From Temnothorax longispinosus (Eukaryota > Arthropoda > Insecta > Hymenoptera > Formicidae): a stretch of DNA of 64,000 nt. The DNA is taken from the NCBI RefSeq assembly GCF_030848805.1, contig NC_092365.1:6882001-6946000 (forward strand), written 5' to 3'. Below, one piece after another: positions 9,901-19,800 of the stretch; position 1 is the first letter of the stretch; the number at the start of each line of letters is the position of its first letter. Both the position numbers and the translations under genes were made by a program. The notes beneath the pieces are model-generated. The model saw nothing but the letters and a program-made list of their open reading frames with translations, was not told the origin of the DNA and ran no database searches.

Positions 9901-10844
9901 TTTTATTTTGTTATGACATAATTTTAATTCATCCAATTAAAATTAATTGGATGAATTAAAATTATGTCTAGACATAATAAAAATTCTTTTTATGTCCCGG
10001 CATAATTTTAATTCATTCAATTTTTATTATGTCTGGACATAATAAAAATTGTATGAATTAAAATTATGTGTACACATAACAAAAATGCGGAATTATTTTT
10101 GTCAAGACATAATTTTAATTCATCCAATTTTTATTATGTCTAGACATAATAAAAATTGGATAAATTAAAATTATATGTTAAAATTTAATAATAATTGTCG
10201 AACAAAATAAAAATTGTATGAATTAAAATTATGTCTAGACATAATAAAAATTGGACGAATTAAAATTATGTCTAGACATAATAAAAATTAGATAAATTAA
10301 AATTATGTCTTGACATAAAAATAATTCCGAATTTTTATTATGTGTAGACATAATTTTAATTCGTCCAATTTTTATTATGTGATTTCACTTTATGTCACTG
10401 GACATAATTTTAATTCATTAATAAAAATCGCAATTTTTCTTAGACAATTATTTTTCGAAACTTTTATATCGAGTACAATATTATTTATGCTATTGAAAAG
10501 TAAAACGGTGTGCCATCCAATTTTCATCAAATTTTACTTTGACGAATTAAAATTATGTCTAGACATAATTTTAATTAATTATTTTTATGCCTAGACATAA
10601 TAATAATGTTTCTAAACCATTTTTCTCTTTATTGTAAATTGGAGAATTAGTTTTTATTTGTATATTAAAAATGTTTGCTATTAAAAAGTAAAACGGCATG
10701 CCATACTACCCGGTTAATCAGAGCATACTGTTATTCTTTTCGCGAAAGGCGAACTGTATCTCGCAACAGGAGAATAATACGTTGTCGAATAACGAACGCT
10801 CCTCGCCGCGCCCGCCGTTGTCGCTAACCGGGGACACTTTTCGA

Positions 10845-13066
10845 GACCTCTATTAAGCTGGACCCCTCACCAGCGCAAATCAAGTTCGCACTAGGTCAAA
10901 AATTTAGTGCTATTTAGGTGTTAATTAAGTGCCCTAGTCCGAATTTTGGTGCTCGAACCGTTTAGCAGGAAATCGCGTAAAAAATGGGGGGTCCAGCTTG
11001 CCATAAAGCTAGACCCTCCCATATCAGAAAATGGTCCTACAGAGAAGATAAGTACACTATAATTTAGTGCTAATTAAGTGCTAATTAAGTGCTCTAAAAA
11101 AACGATAAAATATTGACAGATTATAACATTTATTTAAATATACCACTATATATTGAACACAGTACCGTCGCGGTCGACACAAACACTTAAAAAGATTGCT
11201 GCATGAATATATTCGTTACTAAAATGATCGAAAACATATATTTTCCAAATCTGAGTTCATTGCTAACAGTAAAACAATTACAATAATTAACTTAGACCAG
11301 CCGTTGGCGCTGAGCACTAAGTTCCGTCATCTGATCGTCTACGAATTAGTTGCTCGCATGATTATAGTATTAAAATAATTCTCAGACATTGTACTTTAAA
11401 AGAATTACACGATTCGAATTTAGTGTTAGCTGCTTAGTGTTGAAATTAATTAATTAATCAATGGAGCGCGCGCTTCGCGGATAAACTAATTAATTTCAAC
11501 GCTATACAACTAGCACTAAATTCGAGTCGTGGTACTTTCTTAAAGTATAATGTCTCAGGATTATTTTGGGACCAAAAACACGCGAGCACCTAATTCTTTA
11601 ACGATGCAGTAACGAATTGAAGAGCGCTGCGCGCGCGCTCCATGAGTTAATTAATTGATTTCAACCCTTTGCAGCTAGCACTAAATTCGAATCGTGATAT
11701 TTTCTTAAAGTAAAATGTCTCAGGATTATTTTGGGACCAAAAACACGCGAGCACCTAATTCTTTGACGATTCTGTAACAAACTTTAGAGCTCGGCGTGCA
11801 CGCTTCGCGGATAAACTAATTAATTTTAACGCTATGCATCGTCAAAGAATTAGGTGCTCGCGTGTTTTTGGTCCCAAAATAATCCTGAAACATTGTACTT
11901 TAAGAAAATATCACGATTTGAATTTAGTGCTAGCTGCAAAGGGTTGAAATCAATTAATTAACTCATGGAGCGCGCGCGCAGCGCTCTATAATTCGTTACT
12001 GCATCGTCAAAGAATTAGGTAGTCGCGTGTTTTTGGTCCCAAAATAATCCTGAGACATTGTACTTTAAGAAAATATCACAATTTAAATTTAGTGCTAGCT
12101 GCAAAGGGTTGAAATCAATTAATTAACAATGGAGCGCGCGCGCAGCGCTCTATAATTCGTTACTGCATCGTCAAAGAATTAGGTGCTCGCGTGTTTTTGG
12201 TCCCAAAATAATCCTGAGACATTTTACTTTAAAAAAATATCACGATTCGAATTTAGTGCTAGCTGCAAAGGGTTGAAATCAATTAATTAATTCATGGAGC
12301 GCGCGCGCAGCGCTCTTCAATTCGTTACTGCATCGTTAAAGAATTAGGTGCTCGCGTGTTTTTGGTCCCAAAATAATCCTGAGACATTATACTTTAAGAA
12401 AGTACCACGACTCGAATTTAGTGCTAGTTGTATAGCGTTGAAATTAATTAGTTTATCCGCGAAGCGAGCGCTCCATTGATTAATTAATTAATTTCAACAC
12501 TAAGCAGCTAACACTAAATTCGAATCGTGTAATTCTTTTAAAGTACAATGTCTGAGAATTATTTTAATACTATAATCATGCGAGCAACTAATTCGTAGAC
12601 GATCAGATGACGGAACTTAGTGCTCAGCGCCAACGGCTGGTCTAAGTTAATTATTGTAATTGTTTTACTGTTAGCAATGAACTCAGATTTGGGAAATATA
12701 TGTTTTCGATCATTTTAGTAACGAATATATTCATGCAGCAATCTTTTTAAGTGTTTGTGTCGACCGCGACGGTACTGTGTTCAATATATAGTGGTATATT
12801 TAAATAAATGTTATAATCTGTCAATATTTTATCGTTTTTTTAGAGCACTTAATTAGCACTAAATTATAGTGTACTTATCTTCTCTGTAGGACCATTTTCT
12901 TTATGGCAAGCTGGACCCCCCCCATTTTTTACGCGATTTCCTGCTAAACGGTTCGAGCACCAAAATTCGGACTAGGGCACTTAATTAGCACCTAAATAGC
13001 ACTAAATTTTTGACCTAGTGCGAACTTGATTTGCGCTGGTGGGGGGTCCAGCTTAATAGAGGTCTT
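10845..13066. mobile_element. 2.2-kb palindromic element
   Basis: The sequence from GACCTCTATTAAGCTGGACC (10845) is repeated inverted up to GGTCCAGCTTAATAGAGGTC (13066), and the arms match over about 1 kb each. Subterminally each arm carries several TTAGTGCT/AAGTGCT motifs and a G-run (GGGGGGTCCAGCTT), also repeated at 10985 and 12905. The central third is an array of ~165-bp units. No protein is encoded. A clear target duplication could not be found. Confidence 0.8.
11560..12480. repeat. ~165-bp repeat array with an internal inversion
   Basis: Units containing GAATTAGGTGCTCGCGTGTT, TTAGTGCTAGCTGCAAAGGG and GCGCGCGCGCAGCGCTC recur with starts (CATCG anchor) at 11836, 12002, 12166 and 12331, spacings of 166, 164 and 165 bp. 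Two further units lie in the opposite orientation to the left (about 11560-11830). The array forms the loop-proximal part of the palindrome at 10845-13066. Confidence 0.85.
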
Positions 13067-14080
13067 TTGTGGTCGTTGACGCTCGAAGACGCGATGCGAA
13101 ATACACATGAAAATCGGTATAAGTTGATGTGGATACGTTACCTCAACAAATATTTCATTCAGCCAATGTCCAATTTCACATTTAATGAATGAGTTTATTG
13201 ATTCTACTAAACACATTCATTGGGAGAATGAACATTTTTATTGATTTAATTAAATGTTACATTAAGCTAAGAAACGTTCAAGTACATTTTATTAACGAAC
13301 AGCGATTTGTGATTTAATGAATCCTATCATTGACTAATGAAAAATATTCAATGTACGATTCGTAATATCCATTAAAATTCACTGTATCAATAAATTTTAA
13401 ATCAATAAACGTTATTTACTAAGAGGCAAAATGGAATAAAAAATCCTATAATACGAAAATATGGGCTATATGAGGTTACAATAGTTTTTGAGTTATAATT
13501 AGTGATTAAAATTTGCCAACAATATTGCGCAATAATATTGCGTACAATTCGCGCGCTTAGGTTCGTAACTACACTTATACCGATTTGTCATCTGTTATTA
13601 ATTTTTACAAGATAGATAATAAATAAATTGATTCTCACAAATATTTCTCCGCGTGATAAAAATAAAAATAAACTTTGTTTCTTAAATGTATCAAAATATA
13701 AACTTTATAATTGTTCGGGAGGCGATCTCGACGAGATCGTCCTGATTGAATCGCCGGAATTCGCTCAGAGATGAGCGCGAAGACGTTCGGTGGCGCGAGC
13801 TTTGAGCCCCGCTGAAAGATGTGGAGCAGGAAGAAACTTACTTACCTTGTAATTCAACACAAGATAGATCGCCACGCACACAAGAGTTTAATAGCGAACG
13901 AAAAGTACTTTTGTCGAGACGAGCGGCTTGAGATTTTCGTTGAAATGCGAACGAGCCGACGATTCGAGAGATTCTGCCCGCTTCGCGCTCGATTCGACAG
14001 TCGCGCCGCGCGAAACGGGGATAGGTAGTCAGTCACTCACGGAGCGGGTGATTTTGTTTTCGATTTTATTTGTACTTTTG
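13067..14080. other. Repeat-derived AT-rich DNA and a CpG-rich stretch
   Basis: 13190-13400 holds a copy of the dispersed repeat also seen at 7344 and around the BEL/Pao element. From 13710 the sequence becomes CpG-rich. On the minus strand a strong donor-like site (CAAG|GTAAGTAAG) ends at 13854, which could mark the 3' end of an untranslated or short 5' exon, but I recognise no protein. Confidence 0.4.
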
Positions 14081-14085
14081 TCTAA

Positions 14086-14215
14086 AGCCCCTTGCACAAT
14101 AGGCGATAGCGATAGCGACAGCGACAGCGACAAAGTTGCCGACAAAGGTATAGCTTTTTCGGCAACCTTGTCGCTGTCACTATCGCTATTGCTATCGCCT
14201 ATTGTGCAAGGGGCT
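14086..14215. mobile_element. 130-bp MITE with TAA target duplication
   Basis: A near-perfect hairpin begins AGCCCCTTGCACAATAGGCG and ends with its complement, flanked by TAA at 14083-14085 and 14216-14218. The arms contain a GCGATA/GCGACA hexamer repeat. A TWA target and TIR structure suggest mobilisation by a PIF/Harbinger transposase. Confidence 0.85.
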
Positions 14216-15392
14216 TAATGCTAACGCGTGGAACACGCGTTCCTGTCGCTAGGCACGGTGCCTCGACAAATAAGCGTGCGAGACGCTCGTCGAGGCATGT
14301 GTCTGTGGTTCGCGACGTTCGTGACTGGGCTGCGCATTTCGAGCGCTCGAGAATCCGAAATTTCGGTTTGACTTTCAAACAATAATTCTATTTAAATGTA
14401 ATAATTAATCAACCATTTACATTGTTATTTAAGAAAGAATTAAATATTTTACGTACAACATTTATATAACTCGTTAATATTAGTTGACCGCCGTATGTAA
14501 TACCCACACAGGCACATATATAAGAAACAAATCAGCTGTGCAATACAAATCAATATCACCTGATTTGTAGAAATCAATAACAGATATGACAGATCGGTAC
14601 GCGCGTATATGTATATGTATATAGTTACAGATCTGAACACGCAAATTCTACGCGATATCATTGACGATTGCTCATAACTCAAAAACTATTGCAGCCTAAA
14701 AATTTTGGTATTAGAGTTTTTGACTCTATAATTTTCCTTTAGAATACACTGTATTAAAGTATTGTGAGACACTCTGTATATTTTTTCGTTATTTATTGTA
14801 TTAATTTATTTGCCGTTGCGCTAGTAAACTATATATACATACATATATACGTACATATATGTAAATATTAAAGTAAATTATGTGATACATTGACATCTTA
14901 TATTTAAATGAATCCAGTAAAGCTAATACGTTAATATAATTATGTGAATTTATTGTATTTACATATGCGTTATTAAGTAAGAACTGAGTTTTATAGTTTA
15001 ATAAAAAAAATTCATTAATATAATGGACAGATTATAAATCCTTCTTCGATATTTCGATACATTGGTTCAATGAATTCGGTTATTGAGCCAATGTACAAAC
15101 TTTACTAATTTATAAAATAATACGTTAATATGATGAATGTATTTTATCACTTCTATGAAATTTTATGGTACCATATTTAATGAATGAGTTTTTTTATTTC
15201 ACTGAACACGTTCATTGGAAGAATAAACTTTTTTATTGGTTTAATTAAATGTTACATTAAGTTATGATACACTTGAGTACAGTATATTAATAAATAGTGA
15301 TTTGTTATATTAATGAATCCAATTATTTGTTAATGAAAAATATTCAATGTCATATCACATTATCAATTAAAAGTTCATTGTATCAATGAATT
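14216..15392. other. AT-rich interval and split dispersed repeat
   Basis: No gene recognised. From about 15170 the sequence is a copy of the dispersed repeat at 13190-13400 (CATTGG…ATTAAATGTTACATTAAG…). That copy continues on the other side of the BEL/Pao element at 23567-23620 (TCAAGTCAATAAACTTCATT), so it was split by the retrotransposon. Confidence 0.6.
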
Positions 15393-16784
15393 TGTTTAAA
15401 ATATAATGTATACAAGCAGTGAAATGTTACTAAGGTGAACGAGCAACAGGGATTTAGTTATCTCAGTATATTTACAAAAGCTCTTCCTGATGAGCAGAGA
15501 CACAATATTAATAAAGCATACAATAGTAATAATATAAATGACAAACACATAGAATAATAGCACATTTTAACTTAAAGTCGAAGGATAATCATCCTTATAT
15601 CCTAAAAATAAAGAGCAAATTAAATATAATATAAAGGTTGGCAATAATTATGTTATTATTGCCTCTTAAAGACACTGTACGTGTCGTGATCGCAAATCAC
15701 ATTACTTTTCTATCTCGCAACGAAAACTTGAACTAATTCTTTGAATAATGCGCAACGTAATATCGAAACTAAGAAATATAAATGAATATTAATAGAACGC
15801 TATATAATTTGGTATAACATGTAATGCCTTTTCCGAGAATCTTTACTTTTGTTACTGGAACGTAAGAGACCCGCGTGACGGGCTAAACAATGAGGTATCA
15901 AATATCAAGGTTGTTTTACCGTACCGACATAAACACAACGAAGCGTCTCGAGTCAAAAACAACTCGGAATTCGGTAGAAATACAATTAATGCGTGTACAC
16001 GTGGCGTAAACCGATGCGCGGCTTATCGATATTGCGATCTATCTCGCGATAGAAACCGTCATTAGACAGCGTTATCCGATGTAATCGGAAGGGCTTGAAA
16101 GAGCCCGCAATGGCGTGGTCCACGCTTATCCGAGACCCGGACAAGAAAGAAACGAAGTACTTAACGTTGAAGAACTCAGCTCGATCGTCATAGGCTGCAT
16201 TAACCAGGGATGTAATTCTCGAGCGCCAGCGGAATTCGTCCTTCTTATTAAGCACGCGTCCTTCGTCCTTCGGGGCGTCGGCTGGAATGTTCTCGCTCTC
16301 TCTTTCTCTTTGTCTTAGGCAGTAATAACCACGGAAATCGCACGCACGCAGGAATCAATCTCGTCGTGATCTCGAGAATCACACCACGCGTGTTAACGCG
16401 GGCACGAGGCCGAAAGTACTTATTCAATGGCGCAGCTTTATGCGATACTTTCCGAACAGAATATTCTTCCGTATTTTCCGAATCACGCCTCGTACAATTA
16501 ATGTATACGACCGAACGATCTAACTCGATCGCACTTTATCGGGATTACGCTTATTCGAACGAATCTTCCTAATCGAGCCAAAGAACCACGATCTCGAAAC
16601 GTGCGTACTGTATCTTAGACCTTGAGCGAATGGCGCGGAACGCGGCTCGTCGCGTCGCAAGCTCGGACCGGTAACGACAAAAGAGAATCGGTAGCGCGCT
16701 CCTAGCTTCCGGCACCGTGGTCGCCGCTACGCTATCGATTTCACGAACGAGTCGATATTTTTGAGAACGCGCTAAATTCGAACA
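15393..16784 (-). repeat. BEL/Pao 3' LTR
   Basis: On the minus strand the LTR begins TGTTCGAATTTAGCGCG and ends TTTTAAACA, with TG…CA ends. It matches the 22176-23566 LTR except for an extra G near 16271 and substitutions seen near 15541 (GACAAA against GGCAAA), 15747 and 15770. Short ORFs within it are not supported as genes. Confidence 0.95.
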
Positions 16785-16797
16785 TTCTCCCCGCCTT
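16785..16797 (-). other. Polypurine tract of the BEL/Pao element
   Basis: On the minus strand AAGGCGGGGAGAA lies directly against the TG of the 3' LTR. This is the expected position and composition of the plus-strand primer for reverse transcription. Confidence 0.8.
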
Positions 16798-16820
16798 CGT
16801 TGACCAGGGTCAACGAACAT

Positions 16821-19800
16821 TTATAATACTTCTGTTTGAATTGGTAACGGGCAAACTTTTACAATGGGTCGCTTTAATACAGAATTTTGTGTACGCACCG
16901 AGACTATTCGAGTATGCCCATCGCTGCCGGGATGCGTATCTATTATTCGGCCTAAGGGCCATTTGGATGGAGGATACCTTTCATCTACGACTAATACAAG
17001 AGAACCGATATTTAAAGAAGGAGAGACTTTATTCCATTTATAAATGGACAGGTACCGTTGCAAACATTCTTGTGACCATTTCGTCCAAAAACTATCTAGC
17101 ATTTGTCGGATCATCTGCCATCGAGATAAGCGTGCAACTTTAACCGACTCTAGAGAAGGTTCTGGAATGATTGTTGGAGCACTTCCAATCAGAAAGTGTC
17201 CGGGAGTTAACGCACTGAGATCGTCAGGATCGTCAGTCAGTGGACAGAGAGGTCGCGAATTGAGGGTAGCCTCAATTTGAGTCAGTAAGGTGTTCATCTC
17301 TTCGAATGTAAGCAAGGTGTCTCCTATCACTCGCTTGAGATGGAACTTAACCGAGCGGACCCCCGCTTCCCATTTACCTCCAAAGTGAGGAGCAGCAGGT
17401 GGATTAAATTTCCACTGCGTGCCATGATTGGCTAAGATGGTGGCCAACTCTTCTAATTCCTGGGAAGAAGCAGCAAAAAGTTTTTTAAGCTCAGAATCAG
17501 CTCCCTTAAAATTCGTACCGCAATCACTCATCAGGGTTGCACATATTCCCCTTCTAGCAGTAAAGCGTTTATATGCAGCAATAAACGCATCGGTGGTGTA
17601 GTCTGTCACCAGTTCGAGATGGATTGCGGATGTGGAGTGGCAAACAAAGAGCGCTATGTAAGCCTTGTATGTCTTGGCGTTCCTTCCTCTCCAAGTTTTA
17701 AGGACCAGAGGTCCTGCGTAGTCCACGCCAGAATTTAAGAAAGCACGAGATGGAGTTAGATTCTCCACCGGAAGCGGCGCCATCAATTGTTGTGCTCTTA
17801 TCTGTCTAAAACGTGCGCATCGTATGCATTTCAGAATTAGTGAACGTATTGGAGCCCGTCCTCCGATTATCCAGTATTCCGACCGTATAAAATTCGTCGT
17901 TATTTGTGTACCTCCGTGCATAGTACGTAAGTGAGCGTCAGAAATTATCAGTCTAGTAATAGGTGAGTCTTTAGGCAAGATAAACGGATGCCTTGTATTC
18001 ATTGAAAGAAAAGCGGAATGGAGTCTGCCTCCCACTCTGAGAAATCCGTCGGAATCTAATATTGGTGTTAGTCGAAGGAGAGGGCTAGATTTATCAAGAG
18101 GTTTACCGGAAGCTAAGGTTTGCAAGTCATGTTTGAAATGCAATTGTTGTACTATCTTTATCCAGAAGAGTCTTGCTTTGTTTAACTCTTGTGGAGTCAA
18201 TGGTGTCTCGGAGAGTATCTCGGTTGTCCGTCGAAATCGAGCGGCTGCTCTCATACATGTAGCTGTGATGCGCAATAAACGCGTTAAGTTCGAGTATCGA
18301 ACTGCGAGATCCCACAAATCAGAGTTCAAATCCTTGGCGATAGTAACAACTTTAACTGGACGTTCCTCCAAGTTTACTTCGGCATTGTGAGCTTGTAACT
18401 TGTTCGGCCAGGTTTCAGATGGTTCTGAAAGCCAGAGCGGTCCTTTCCACCAGATTTCAAATTTTTGGAGTTGACCGGGTGATAACCCACGTGTAGCACA
18501 ATCCGCTGGATTTTCTTTACCTGAAACAAATCTCCATTGAGCATGTGGGATAGTTTCCTGAATAAAGACTACACGGTTGTGCACGAAGTCTTTCCAACGA
18601 GACGGATGTCCATTAATCCAGGTACCTGCGACTTCAGAATCTATCCAACAGAAAAGAGGTAGATTGGCTAATTCAAGAACCTTTAAAACTTGAGAACTTA
18701 GTTTCGTGAGCAGAACTGCACCTTCGAGTTCCAAACGAGGTATGGTAATACGCTTAAGTGGTGCTACCTTTGTTTTTGCACACAACAGGGTGACCTTTGT
18801 AACGCCGTTAATATCTGTGGCACGTATATATACCACAGCAGCAATTGCCTGCTGAGAGGCGTCGCAAAATCCGTGTAATTCAATGCGATGATTAATCTTT
18901 ACCCCGATCCATCGAGGAATGGCAATTTCGTAATTTTCTTGTAACTGATTTACAAATTTATTCCACTTGGCAGATACAGCGTCGGGTAGAGGGTCATCCC
19001 ATTCAAGTTTCAGAGTCCATAATTCTTGTATGAGAACTTTTGCAGTTATAATTACTGGAGCGAGCAGTCCAAGAGGATCAAAAATTTTAGCGACGACTGA
19101 CATGATACTTCGTTTCGAAATTATTTGAGTAACCGGTAATTCAATTGTGAAGTGGAAGGTGTCCGTAGGAGGATCCCAACACAATCCCAATGCGTGTACA
19201 GTCGTTTTCTCTTCTATTTTAACAGGAGATGTAATAGCTTGTTGTTCTGGGGGAATTGCACTTAGGATTTCTGTGTGATTAGCAGCCCATTTGTGCAGTT
19301 GAAACCCGCCTGCTTCGCAGATTTGAGTTACCTGTTTGACAGTTTCTTGTGCCAATTTAATAGAGTCAGCGCCTCCGAATCCGTCATCCATATAACGGCC
19401 CTTTTTCAAGACTGGGACCGCAAGAGGATACTTCATACCTTCATCTTTTATCAATTGTATCACTGTCCGAAGGGCTAAGAATGGGGAACAGATAAATCCG
19501 TAAGTCACAGTGTTCAGTCTAAAAGTTCTAATGGTAATGATTCCTTTTGATCGAAGAATCCACAAAATTCGTTGAAAGTCCCGATCTTCGGGATGTATCA
19601 GAATTTGACGAAACATTTTTACCATATCGAACGAAAAGACATAAGGAAATCGTCGCCACCAAACCAGAACATCGAATACGTTAATTTGAAGTTTAGCTCC
19701 TGTATGTAGCAGATCATTCAGAGAACATCCCGTGGTCGTAGGGCTTGAGCCATTAAAGACTACTCGGATTCTATTAAGATCGTTTTCCCGTAAGACTCCG

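Larger units (their letters stand above)
7956..10704. mobile_element. 2.75-kb composite TIR element
   Basis: The ends are inverted copies of ATGGCATGCCGTTTTACTTT, and ACTACCC occurs directly outside both ends (7949-7955 and 10705-10711), a probable 7-8 bp target duplication. The interior is dominated by dozens of copies, in both orientations, of TCTAGACATAATTTTAATTC and ATAATAAAAATTGGATGAAT. The TIR itself recurs internally near 9499, 9886 and 10499, so several related elements are nested in each other. No transposase is encoded, so it depends on an enzyme elsewhere. Confidence 0.8.

Noticed and set aside
11560..12480. CRISPR-like array of spaced repeats
   Set aside because: Units are ~165 bp near-identical throughout, without unique spacers, and the genome is eukaryotic; it is a satellite-like array in a palindrome.
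16115..16572. Short plus-strand frames in the left LTR
   Set aside because: Repeated identically in the right LTR and without protein motifs; LTR shadows.
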